DNA from: Gracilaria domingensis
Lineage: Eukaryota; Rhodophyta; Florideophyceae; Gracilariales; Gracilariaceae
Direction of reading: 5' to 3'
DNA length: 64,000 bases
Assembly: GCA_022539475.1 (NCBI GenBank)
Contig: VCMS01000251.1
Coordinates: 35,445 to 99,444 of the forward strand
The position numbers and the translations under genes are program-made. The stretch's first letter is position 1. Each line of letters begins with the position of its first letter. Shown here piece by piece: positions 44,424 through 55,821 of this stretch. Below the pieces are notes generated by a model. It did not search any database and had not been told where the DNA came from. It saw only the letters and a list, made by a program, of their open reading frames with translations.

Positions 44424-47400
44424 CTCCAGGGTCGTCTGAAGAATCCACGTCAGTTCCACCGGACCACCATTGCACCCCACTGAATTCCATCGAAACGCAA
44501 CCATTGACTAAGCCAGCAAACCCCGTACCCATTGAATCTGCAGATAAACATCGTACCCAAGAAAAAATATTGAGCAATGGAAGACATAAACTTCTTACCT
44601 CACGCTTAGCGTCACCATTTGAAACCCCCTCTGTTGGACTACTCCTTGCATATGTATTCATCAATGGCAGAAAATGTACGGCTCTGTTCGATAACGGTTC
44701 CGAAATCAGTTATTTGTCCAAAGCCATCTGCAAAAGCATGAAGATCCCAACCATTGACACTAGTTATGAAGCCGAAATGGCCAACGGTTCCATTACTGCT
44801 CCAGGAAACCCGAGAAGATGGAGTAGATATCCAGATTGAAGAACTACGAGAAAAGAGACGCTTTGCAATATGTGCATTATACGGATATGACGTCATTTTA
44901 GGAAAAGACTGGCTATACGAATATAACCCTATATCAACCACCGAACCAATGAAATATCTTTTGTTCACAATTCCAGAACCATTTTCATCAAAGCAAACAT
45001 TAAGAAGAACGAGAAGTTAATTTCTGTGAACACAATCAAGAAGTCAATACGAAGGAAGCTACCTGTATTTGTTGTAGCACTTCGGCCTTCAAAAGAAGAA
45101 ACCTATGAACCAGCGAATGATCATAAACTCAAAGAACTACTTGAAGAATACAAGGACCTATTTCCAGAGAAATTACCAAAAGGATTACCCCTTCACCGAG
45201 AACAAGATTTTCATATCGAGTTATCCCCTGAAGCAACACCTCAGAAGAAAGGCGTACATCGAATGTCAGATAAAGAGTTGAAAGAGCTAAAGAAGCAACT
45301 CCATGAACTTTTGGAACAAGGTTTTATTCGACCTAGTTCAAGCCCTTGGGGTGCCCCTGTTCTTTTCGCAGCAAAGAAGGATGGGAGCCTAAGACTTTGC
45401 ATTGATTACCGAGCCCTCAATAAGTTGACCATCAAAAATAGTTACCCTATTCCAAGGATTGATGATATTTTTGACCAACTCCGTGGCGCAAAAGTATTTT
45501 CAAAAATCGATTTAAGGTGGGGTTACCACCAAATTCGACTCTCTGATACCTCCATTCCACTGACCGCTTTCAGAACTAGATATGGTCATTTTGAGTTTCT
45601 TGTCCTACATTTCGGCCCCACCAACGCACCCGCAAGTTTCATGAGCTTAATGAACAATGTACTGAAGGATCATTTGGAAAGATTTGTCCTGGTATATCTC
45701 GACGACATTCTTATTTACAGCAAAACTGTAGAGGAGCATATGGAACACATTAGAAAAGTATTCGACCAACTTCGTGCACACAAGCTGTATGGGAAGCTTT
45801 CAAAGTGTGAATTTCTAAAGAAGGAGGTTGAATACCTCGGGCATGTGGTTACACCCGAAGGAATATCAGTAGAGGAACAAAAAGTGAAAACCATCACAAA
45901 TTGGGAAACACCGAAGAATAAGACCGATGCTCAAGCTTTTCTTGGACTTGTTAATTACTACCGACGATTTATTAAGAACTGCTCCGAAATATCAAAACCA
46001 CTAACCGCTCTGTGTGGAAATAACCCATTCAAGTGGGGAGGGGATCAAGAAAACGCCTTCAAAAATCTGAAAGATGCAGTTTCAAGTACACCAGTGCTCC
46101 GTCATTTTGACCCAAAACTGCCTATCATCGTAACCACTGACGCATCTCAGTATGCTCTAGGAGCAGTATTGAAACAAGTAGAAAACGGTATTGCCCGACC
46201 TGTTGCATTTCATTCAAGAACCTTGAATCCAGCCGAGCAACGTTACGCCCCACGAGCGAGAACTTCTTGCAGTCGTAGACACGTTAAGAGTTTGGAGAGT
46301 CTACTTACATGGACAACGCTTCAAAGTGCGTACAGATCACTTTCCACTGAAGTATCTGCAAACACAGCCAAATCTTTCCCAACGTCAAGTAAGATGGCTC
46401 GAAAGGATCGTCGAGTTTGATTTCACTTTCGAACCAATCAAAGGAAAATCCAACATAGTTGCAGATGCTCTCTCAAGATATCCTAAGCATGTTGAAGATC
46501 CGCTGGCTAGTAACCTCTCTCTATTAGATGAAGCAGTCTCCAGAACCAACCCGTTGAATTCTTTATCTCTTATTTGTGAAATATCCAAAAAGGATATGCG
46601 CGCATTCACTGATGGATATAAGAAGGACAACGAATTTTCAGCTGCTTACCTGAATCCGGAACTTCCCTTTGAACGAAAAGGAAATCTTCTCTACTAAAAG
46701 AATAAGTTATGTATACCGAGTGGAGAAATCAGAACTAAGATTTTATTCGAGAATCATGATCTCCCTTCATCAGGACATATGGCATTTAAGAAGACATTAA
46801 GAAGAATTTGGAAATCTTACTTTTGGAAGAACCTGAGAAAGGACGTGTACACCTACACGAAGACATGCCAGAAGTGTCAGGAGACGAAGCCAATTACCAA
46901 GAAGCCGCATGGATATCTCCAGCCATTAGAACCCCCATTGAAGAAGTGGTCTCAGATCACAATGGATTTCATTACTCCACTTCCACGAACTAAGTCTGGA
47001 AACAGTGCCATATATGTAGTAGTCGATCGCCTTTCGAAACTTATACGCATCATTCCCACAACCAAGAATGTCACTGCTGTAGAAACAGCCAAGTTATATC
47101 TGGAGAATATCTATTGTCATCATGGACTTTCTGATTCCATAGTATCCGATAGAGATTCAATATTTATGAGTAAGTTCTGGAAGGAAGTATTTCGATCACT
47201 TGGCACAAAATTAAAACCATCATCAGCATCTCACCCACAGACAGATGGATAAACCGAAGTAATGAATAAGAAGATTGAAGAGATGATCAGATGTTTTGTC
47301 AACCACAGGCAGAATAATTGGGATGAACACCTCATTCAATTCGAAGTTGCTTACAATTCTTCAGTCAATTCTACCACGTCATTTACTCCATTCTTTCTCA

Positions 47401-48016
47401 CATACGGAGAGGAACCACGTGTTTTACCAATGGATGCAATCACTTCCCAGAATCAAGGCGCCTCTGAGTTTCTGAAAAGTATTTCAGATGCTGTCAAGCT
47501 TGCTAGGAGCCCAATTAGCAATATAAGCAAGTACTCAGAAAGCTACTATAATCGGAAACGAACGCCTTGCGACTTAAAAGTTGGTGACTACGTCATGCTA
47601 TCGACAAAGAATCTCAAGATGGACGAAACAGGCCCACGGAACAAACTCGGAATCAAGTACTGTGGTCCATTCAGAATCACGGAACAAGTAAGCCCAGTAA
47701 CCTTTCGACTTGATATAGGGACTGTCATGGAGCAAGAAAAATACATGACGTGTTTCATTGCCAACTACTCAGAAGATACCATGAAGACAATACCTTCAGA
47801 AGACCCCAGCCCAAGCCAACAGTCATCCAATTATCTGATGCAACAGAAGAATATGATGTGGAAGCAATTCTTAATCGTCGAAAACGGAAACGCAAGTCAG
47901 AATACCTTGTCAAATGGCTTGGTTATCTCGATCACGAAAATATGTGGCTCCCTGAATCCGAACTCAAAAACTGTTTTGACCTCCTCGAGCAGTATAAAAG
48001 AAGCCCCAACCTCTGA
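44396..48016 (+). CDS. chromovirus Pol: protease, RT, RNase H, integrase, chromodomain
   Basis: The protease-like segment has [13 protein letters not shown] (Asn where Ser/Thr is usual). RT at 45026-46000 carries [11 protein letters not shown] and VYLDDILIY. RNase H has [14 protein letters not shown]. Integrase has its HHCC zinc finger (GHMAFKK...CQKCQ), the catalytic Asp residues in ITMDFI and SDRDS, and the ASHPQTDG motif; a GPF-type tail follows. The C-terminal chromodomain at 47822-48000 reads [13 protein letters not shown] and [17 protein letters not shown]. Frames shift near 44830, 45010, 46250 and 47740. TAA at 46695-46697 and 47250-47252 fall where family members commonly have Gln. 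The final stop is TGA 48014-48016. Confidence 0.88.
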
Positions 48017-48051
48017 ACATCTCCGGGCCCAGTAACCACCCATCACCAACA

Positions 48052-48564
48052 ATGGCGAACAACGGACAGCCGAACATCGCGAAAAATCTGCAACTCGACA
48101 ACGCCAGTCAGTTCTACAGTCGTATAGTTCTTGGGGGACGAAGGATGCTTACCTGGTTTGATGGTATTACCGATGAACTTTTCGAGAGATTTCGTCTTGC
48201 ATGGGCCTCATGTCATATTTGCTTTGCCTTTCTGCAAGTTCGAGGACCATTTCTAACTCCAGAGAATGCGATCATGCTAAGAAAGCTATTCAATGCTTAT
48301 GAAGATGGCACACTTGAAGATATTCATGAAGAGTTCGTTCTATTCCCATTCTCTTACCTGGTATCTCAGTTTGGTCACCTCTTGCCGCACCCCGGAGATA
48401 CATTCTTGAATACAATTGAAAGTGCTATTCTACACATCGAGTAATTTGGAGATAATACTGATCTTTCCATAACGTTTGAACCGCGTTCCGCTATGGTTCT
48501 CTTTCCTAACCCTCCAGGACAGTTTCAAAATCATCCTATTCCGAATGGTACGCCCAACAACTGA
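48052..48564 (+). CDS. ORF3 in the env position, unknown, with in-frame TAA
   Basis: Starts ATG 48052, 35 bases after Pol ends. It reads MANNGQPNIAKNLQLDNASQ, helical sequence, then LHIE-TAA (48442-48444). It continues in frame as FGDNTDLSITFEPRSAM and FPNPPGQFQNHPIPNGTPNN to TGA 48562-48564; 170 codons. There is no signal peptide, membrane helix or envelope-like feature, so it is not a typical env. No homolog recognised. Confidence 0.6.
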
Positions 48565-48599
48565 CGAGTCGGGACGACTCTCCTTAATGGGGGATCTGA

Positions 48600-49127
48600 T
48601 GTTAGGATTTCGTTAATTCTGGTCATGTTTTTATTTGAATTTGTTATATTGCTATGCTTTTAGTTAGTCATTTAATGTTTTGATGCTTTCTTTGAATTCC
48701 CCGTGGTCTAGCGATCCGATTTGATACCCTAATGATCCTCAGAGTCTTTGTTTGACATTAGTCGTCATAATGTTACCAGGACATGTCACGTGTGATGTCT
48801 GCCTCGTCAGTTGACGTCATGACTGACTTCATAGTTTCGGTGCCTTGCTGGAACTTCTACAAATGGACACGTTGCAGGAACTTCTAGAAGCTTCTAGAAG
48901 ACTCCACTGTCGATTTCTACGCACAGTTTCTACACTAATTCCGACGCAAGGGCCAGTACTCATAGACACATTAGTTTGAGGGATATTCTAGAAATCTGCG
49001 TTAGCGACCTTATTTTCGAAGGTCCGATTCTCCATAAAAACCCTGGTCGACTGCCCGAACTCTCCTCGACAGTCACCATCGTTCACGTTCTCAACCATTG
49101 TTCAACCTCAGACCCAGTGTTCTAACA
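48600..49127 (+). repeat. 3' LTR, 528 bp
   Basis: Same sequence as the 5' LTR except 7 substitutions and an 11-bp insertion near 49096, a local duplication of TTCAACC-type sequence. It ends GTGTTCTAACA and is followed by the ACATC target duplication. Confidence 0.95.
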
Positions 49128-49132
49128 ACATC

Positions 49133-49543
49133 ACCGAAATCCCGGTTCCACGCGTACAGCGCACCCTCGAGGTGATAACGACTCACACCGCAACTACACC
49201 CCCGAGGTCTTATACATCAGCCGACGTTGTCTCTCCCTCTGCGTCTGGGATGACCTGGTTTCCAACCAACCCCGTCGGGGGAGCTCCTTCTTCCTCCGGG
49301 ACCGGACAGCAAAACAATGCGCTCGCCCCCGCTGGTCAACAGCAACACCCGCAGTACGTCGGTGGTTTCCTCTCGGCCCCGCTCCCTCATGGGAACGCTC
49401 CAATGCACGCACACCCGTCACAGGGTCGTTCTTCCGCCGCCGTGGCGTGCAATTCACAGCAAGCGATGCTCCTGACAGCGACCCCCGATGAGTGGATCTC
49501 GAAAGAGTCTCTGCAGGTACGCGATCCGAAAACGGAAGTTTGA
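49133..49543 (+). pseudogene. remainder of the host element's Pro-rich gag-like ORF
   Basis: Continues, in exact frame, the ATG at 41803 after removal of the chromovirus and one ACATC: MDI then TEIPVPRVQRTLEVITT. It is Pro/Ser/Gln-rich with QQQ runs and ends TGA near 49543. It resembles the Pro-rich ORF at 38.2-39.0 kb in composition. Confidence 0.55.
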
Positions 49544-50345
49544 TCTACTCACGGGCTCCGTGGTTCCACCCCGATGCGGTAGGTGTTCAATTGGCTCTTA
49601 AGTGTCCTCCTCGGCAGAATACCCATGCCACCGGACCCGGTACAACAGTATCCAATCGGGAGTATAAGTGTGGCTCACGATACGGTCCACAAAAAAACTC
49701 CTGTGAGTAAGTACCGGTCTCCTTGGTGTTCTGAGACTTCTCCTTCATGGGAGTACAAGAGAGATGTCCCAACGATGGGTTTTGGCCGACGAAGAGGCTT
49801 CGAACCTTCACCCTGAGAGGGTTGCTGTAGGACTCTACCCGTCGTGTCGTTTTAGTCCTAGCTTCACCGTTTGGCGGCCAAACTTCACCCAAGTGGGTTC
49901 CCTGCGACGCCCGAGGCGTTTGTAGTACTATGGACCCTCCAGTGTGTTCCCAAGTGGTCCCACCGGGCAACGGTTGCTTCTTCTTTCCCTCATCCATTCC
50001 CGTTTCCATGGAGGGCGCGCGCGGCGGTGAACGTTGCGAACTGCGCTCCCTGTGCGGGGGGGAGGCGGAACGCCCGAGATGGTGGTCCGCCATTGGTTGG
50101 CGGTGGTGGTGCGCCCGTGGGTTGTGCCACGGGGCACCAGTAGTGATGAGCCTTTGCACAACGGTCGCCAACGCACTGGCAGCTCCGATTGCTCCCTTCT
50201 GGCGGCGGCGGCGCGCGGGCTCTCCAAAAATGTGGCTCATTTCCGCATGTGCGGGTTCCACGCGCCACCCATGCTTCTGGGTGTAATGTTGCAAGCGCGA
50301 GCTCGCCACGGTCAACCCGAGGGGGGTACCATACTTAGCGTTCCC
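49544..50345. other. no gene supported; probably LTR/UTR of the minus-strand element
   Basis: GC-rich DNA on which long ORFs overlap in four frames without domains. It lies at the expected 3' end of the minus-strand gypsy element. Confidence 0.4.
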
Positions 50346-50674
50346 TCATGGGAAGTGTACTTCCCACACGTCCTGTGTTCTGATTCTTCCTACTTCATCA
50401 CCCGAGAAGGGGTTACTACGGCACTTCGCCGTTGTCCTCGGCATGCCCGTAGCTACCCAAAGGATCTGCAGAGACCTGCTTCTCAGGTGTATGAGCTCGG
50501 AGCGAGCGTTCTGTGAGCGCCTGCGAGCCGGCTGCTCGAGCGGCCTCCGTGACGGATTATTTCTTTTCTTCTCGGTTGTCTCCCTTGCTGGGAGTTTCCT
50601 AGCGTTACTGAGGTGCTCCTGACCGTTTTCGGTGTGCATAGAGTGCGTCCCTACGACGTTAATGCCGTTCGCGG

Positions 50675-52429
50675 TCATTGGCGACGTCTCACCAACAGTG
50701 GTGGCTCCAAGTCGTGGAGAATGCGGCAACGCCGATGAAACCGAAGCGGTGTTACCAGCGGCAGCGGTGTCCTCCCCCTCCTTAGGCGTTGGTGGCTGGG
50801 GTGGTGATGCCACGTCGGGTGGGGTGCTGACGGTTTGCACTCGTGTAGAGTCTGCGTACGGGGCTTGAGAGAGGCGGTCGGACCCCGTGAGTACTGAATT
50901 CGATGTTTCCGGTAGTTCGGATAAACCGCGTTCCCGGTGAGGAAGTACCGCTGGGCGCGATACTTCCGACGGTTGATCACCCGCATGGCGTGCCGCAGAC
51001 TGAGCAACAGCCTGGGTAGGCGTGGGAGCTTTGCAGACGCGATCGCGTGAAACCAGTTCTTGTTGGCCATGATGTCCTGCACGGGGGTGTCTGGCGTAAG
51101 GGATACCACCCGGTAGGGTCCACTTGCAATTGGGGACAGTTTGTGACGGCGCTCCTTTTCAGGATTGTAGTACTCTTTTTGGAGGAACACGTATTCATCC
51201 ACCCGCAACTGTGGCAAGGGTTTGCGGACTCTTTTGTTGAAGTTGCGCTTGAATGTAGCCTGAGCTTTATTCATCGCCTTTTGGGCTTTCGGCACCATCT
51301 TGGTGAGCCAATTCTTCCACGCGTCGTGGTACTGGGCCGCGGACGGATAACTCGCAAGAGTAGGTCGGGCTTCAATAGCAACCGCTGGCGGTCCCTAGCA
51401 AAACTCATTGTCATTGAATCATCATGCGGCGGTAAATGAAATTGATGCCTTTCAATAAAATGTAAGGGCACTTTCGAGGAATTTAATTTTTTCAAAAAAT
51501 CACACTCATGGAATGTCAGTGAAACAAAAACTTACTTATTTTTCAAAGACGTTGGTCATATTACCTTACTACACCAGTCATCCTGCATGCAAGTCTACTG
51601 GAAACCCTTTTAGTCTTCCCTTCACGAGTTTTGCCTGGGGTGGCCGTGAGAGCACCAGTTCAAAGGGTGAGAGCGAGGTTACCCGATGCACCTGGGTGTT
51701 GTACGCGTATGTGACGGCGTCAGTATAAAGATCCCATTCCTTGGGGTGATCTGCCATATAGGAACGGAGTGCATTAAGCATCGTACTGTTAAACCGTTCT
51801 ACCTGCCCATTACACTGGGGGTGATAGGTGGTTGTGAAGAAGTTTCTGACATTTAGGATTCTGCATACATCTTGAAAGAACTTCGATGTGAATTGAGATC
51901 CGTTGTCGGAGAGTACGTTGACAGGCAGGCCATAAACGAACACCCAGTCGGTTAGGAATGCTTGCGCAATAACCGCAGCGGAGATTCGCTTAAGGGGTGC
52001 AGTCCTAACCAATTTGGAGAAGCGGTCCGTGATCACCAAGAGGTGCCGGTTCCCTCTGGGAGTACGAATTAACTCGCCCAAGATGTCGATAGCGACAAAT
52101 TCCAACGGATTTCTCGCAGGGAACAAGGTCAACTCCTTTGAGTACTTCCGAAGTCGGACATCATTCTTGGCACATTCCACGCATGAGCGTCTAATTGCAT
52201 AGCAGTCAAACGCCATAGCGGGCCAATAAAAGCTTCTTCTCAGTGTGAGATACAGTTTGCGACCCCCAGGGTGTGCGCCGACCTTAATGTAATGTGAAAG
52301 GTGTAGTACTCGACGTTGTAGCGAGTGTGGCACCACCATCTGTGGGTTGCGTTCTACCATTCGTACCAGGTAGCCTTGGTCGCTCACCACAAACGGTATG
52401 CGGTGTCCACCAATCAGGCGGGAACGCAC
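50675..52429 (-). CDS. gypsy integrase, minus strand
   Basis: The zinc-binding HHCC is HLSHYIKVGAHPGG...CVECAKND. The catalytic core carries Asp (FVAIDILGEL), Asp (VLSDNGSQFTSKFF) and Glu (YHPQCNGQVERFNS). The GPY/F domain is LSPIASGPYRVV. A Pro-rich tail continues to 50346. One frame change occurs near 51300-51580. Confidence 0.85.
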
Positions 52430-53744
52430 TTACGTACAGAACTTATCTAAGTGTTGTTCCCTCACTAACTCTTCAGGAGTAATAGGTTCAGAGGAACCCG
52501 CGATGGGTTCCGTTCCTTCGGCGGAAAGGATATCGTCGCAAACATCATCCAATGGGATTCCTGACTCCTCATCTGCCAGTTCTGCTAAGAAGCAGGGTGT
52601 GTCCAAGTCATCGGAGGGTTCTGCTTCGGCGGCAGTTCCTAGACGGGAGAGTGCATCCGCTTGGGTGTTGAGCTTCCCCTTCTTGTAGCGTACGTCGAAA
52701 TCAAATTCCGACAATCGAAGTCTCCACCTCATGAGGCGCCCTGAGGGCTCAGAAATTTCCATGAGCCACCATAGGCAGGAGTGGTCCGTATGTACCACAA
52801 AAGCGGTGCCCATGAGGTAGGGGCGTAGGTTAGAGAATGCCCAGACTACGGCGAGGCACTCTTTTTCAGAGACAGAATAGTTTCGCTCGTGCATATTGAG
52901 CGAGCGAGACCAGTACCCAATTGGGTGCCGGACACATTCAGTATCCGCCTGGAACAACGCACATCCCACTTGGTTTTCACTGGAATCAGTGTCTAGTTCG
53001 TACGGTAACCCAACGGTGGGGAGAGCCAAGATAGATGGGGACGTGACGGCGTCGATCACCTGCGTAAACGCTGATGCTTCCTTGTCCTCGAAAGGTTCCA
53101 GTTGCTCAGGTGTCCTTTCGTTAGGAGTTTGTTAAGCTGCGTGGCAATCTCCGCAAAGTTCGGAACAAATCTCCTGTACACATTGCAAAATCCTAAGAAA
53201 GAGCCTAACTCGGTTTGGGTTGTAGGATGTTTAACTTCCTTCAAGGACTTGACGAGCACCTCGTCGATCGAAAGTAGACCTGGGCGGATTATGTGGCCCA
53301 AGTACTTGACCGAATCGGTGAATAACTGGCACTTCTTGAGTTTCAACGTGATTCCAGCTTCACGCAATACCCTCATGACATCCCGAACATGGGAGAGATG
53401 TTCTTGCATATTATTGGAGAAGATTAGGATATCGTCCAAATATACCAAACAGGTGCGCCACTTGAAGGGTGACAACAGAATGTCTATCGCCCATTGAAAT
53501 GTGGGCGGGGGCATTAGTTAGCCCAAAAGGCCTTCGCTTGAAGCGGTATAGCCCCTGATTGCATACGAAGGTGGTCTTATCACGATCTTCTCCCCTAATA
53601 AGAACTTTCCAGTTGCCCCAGTTGGCATCGAGGGTCGTAAAGACCTGTGCACTCCAAAGTGAGTCAATGTATTCATCCATTCGGGGGATTGGATAAACGT
53701 CCTTCACCGAGACGGTGTTCAATCGACGGTAGTCGATACAGAAC
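52430..53744 (-). CDS. gypsy RT and RNase H, minus strand
   Basis: RT motifs: FCIDYRRLNTVSV, VYPIPRMDEYIDSL, FGLTNAP, the catalytic [11 protein letters not shown], and LKLKKCQLFTDSVKYLGH. RNase H: YELDTDSSENQVG and NYSVSEKECLAVVWAF. Shifts lie at about 53515 (run of C/G) and 53095. It stops at TAA 52430-52432 (FCT-TAA-VRSRL), and the same frame continues straight into integrase. Confidence 0.85.
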
Positions 53745-55027
53745 TTCCACCACCGTCGGGTTTAGGTACAAGCACTACAGGTGACGCCCATGACGACTGT
53801 GCGGGCTCAATGACTCCTACGCGCAGCATTTTCTCGATTTGAGATTGTTCCTCCTCACGAGCTTTCGGCCCAGCCCTATAAGGGTGTTGTGCAATCGTCC
53901 GAGTGTTCGATAGTAGATCAATTCGATGTTCCGGGATCCCGATGGTCCCCAAGGAACCATCCCACATGGGAGTGAATTCACGCAGCATGTCTTGCAATAT
54001 CTTTCGATGGAATTCTGAGACATGAGACAGGTCCAAGTTTTCCAACTCCTTAACAGGATCCGTCAATTCAGAGCCAGGTGGTGTGGCCTCCACCTCTGAC
54101 GGCGTCGAATTAGTGACACCCGAGAAATTGTCAGGGTTCGTGGAGTCAGCTCTCTTCGACAAATGAGAAGCAACAGCAACGTCCTCCCCGTCCTTTGGGT
54201 TGGTCGAGAAAAGCAACCCCGAGACAGATATCTTCGTCGGTACAATGGCAGTGGGGTGAGGTAAGACGGAGCCGATAATTTGGTTCTTCACCAGCCATTG
54301 GTCAGAATGGCCAAAGTTGGCGATTAGTACCTTAAAGGGTTCATCTGGATTGATAGTAACGATTCCGTTAGCAACTGCAAGTTGCTTCTCAGCAAAGAGA
54401 GTAGACAGGGGTTTCACGATGTGCCACCCTACCTGTTTGGAAGAGACAGGCACCCATACTTGGGATTCCGACGGTATCCGAACGGATTGGGCGATTCTGA
54501 GTTTCGTTGAGACCATTTTCGGTGTCGGCACCTCTTGAGCGACAGGAAAGGGAACACGCTTGCGCGAAGCGTTCTGCAACGTCTTCCGCACTATCGGAAC
54601 CGACGAGCCATCAACGTTTCTACGGTTCGGAGCCTGGGGCGTAAAGCTTCCACAAAGCGATCACAAAAATCACAACCCAGAATAACGCGTGCTGCAAGTG
54701 TCTTGCAGAGAACGAAATCCAACTGCACCAAGTACGTTCCAAGTCTCACCACGAGAGATAAGTGGCCCACCGTGCGTACCGGGCGGTTGTTCGCGTCGCC
54801 GATACCCAGTTGGGACCGTAGCGAATGTGTTCCCGAAGTGCGGGCGGTATCAACGCGGTGTGAATCAGATTGGGCGCAGCCCCTGTATCCAAGACGGATA
54901 ATTGACGTACCACGTACTGGTTCGATAAGAATAAGTCGGCGTACACTTTGTAACTCCGCTTAGCCACTATCATGCCCCGGTCCGGGTTTCGCAAATTGCG
55001 GAAGCGAATGCACGGTCGATGCAACAC
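53719..55027 (-). CDS. gypsy protease and RT start, minus strand
   Basis: The active site is VLDTGAAPNLIH. After a shift near 54755 (ILGCDFCDR segment) comes a spacer, then the RT start with SWASPVVLVPKPDGG. The frame breaks at GGTGGTGGAAG near 53745 and RT resumes one base off. Confidence 0.8.
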
Positions 55028-55400
55028 TCCGAGGAGTTTCGAGTCAGCATCTGTATCAGCAACTCTCCTGGATAGGATTCGAATTGCCAGGGAGCGAAGC
55101 GGTGACGCCTCAGACGTCCTCTGCTTCGACTCAAAAGACGCCCCTCCCGTAGGGGAGACTCCCGTATCTAGTTTTTCGGAGCAGGCTCGACCGCCGGTTG
55201 CGGTTCATTCCCCCCTCGGGACTCCAAAGCAACCCCGTTCGCCAGTGTTGAATCGTTTAACCCGTGTTTGGGGTGTGGGCCTGCTGCTGGTTGAGACGGC
55301 TGTTGCCGTCCGTACTTGGCTTTTGCATCCTCATATGAGGCAGATGACACACGTGCCTGTTCTTCCGGGCTCAGAGACTCGTACGTCTGTGTTCTGCAAA

Positions 55401-55821
55401 GTGGAATATAGTCTGTTCGCTTTGGAAACTAAGCTAGTTTTGGGGCTATTTGGGGCGCGCGAGGGGGTAGCAGAGGCTGGCACTCAAAAAATTAAGAAAT
55501 TTTGGAATATTAAATTCCATTTCGCGCAGTTTAGTGCTTGGGTCCCCTAGTTTTTGTAGAGGTTCTACTTCGCCGCACCACCCCATTCACTCTTTTCCGC
55601 GACCCTCTCTCAAAACTGCACTCGTGCTAGTTTGCGTTTCCATTTTCTACCATGTTGCAATGCCAATCGCAACTCATCCCACCTCAATCATCCCATCACT
55701 TCTTCCCAGTCCACACCACCCCCGCTATTTACCCATTTCTCGCCCATCACGCGTTCATTTTGTAGAAGTCAGGTGCACAACTCTCCCTCTTCTCGTATAC
55801 CCGCCTCGCCCCAAAACGGAT
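55401..55821. other. junction and spacer, no gene supported
   Basis: Boundary between the truncated gypsy element and the host island, then C/T-rich DNA. Confidence 0.4.

Larger units (their letters stand above)
41807..49132 (+). mobile_element. chromodomain Ty3/gypsy element (chromovirus) with LTRs and target-site duplication
   Basis: The element proper is 41812-49127, flanked by the 5-bp direct repeat ACATC at 41807-41811 and 49128-49132. LTRs begin TGTTAG and end CTAACA. Order: LTR, zinc-finger ORF0, gag, protease, RT, RNase H, integrase, chromodomain, ORF3, polypurine-like AATGGGGGATCTGA, LTR. The LTRs differ by 7 substitutions and one 11-bp indel (about 1.4 percent), so the insertion is fairly recent. 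Confidence 0.92.
50346..55400 (-). mobile_element. Ty3/gypsy element, 5'-truncated, minus strand
   Basis: It holds the end of gag (55168-55350: SYEDAKAKYGRQQ, equivalent to KEYDKARAELG in the plus-strand element), protease, RT, RNase H, integrase and a Pro-rich Pol tail. Gag upstream of about 55400 is missing. Protease and gag tail match the plus-strand element at 35-38 kb, so both are one family in opposite orientations. Confidence 0.85.

Noticed and set aside
49544-50516. Overlapping ORFs up to 242 residues in four frames
   Set aside because: GC-driven. They lie in the expected non-coding end of the minus-strand element and none carries a domain.
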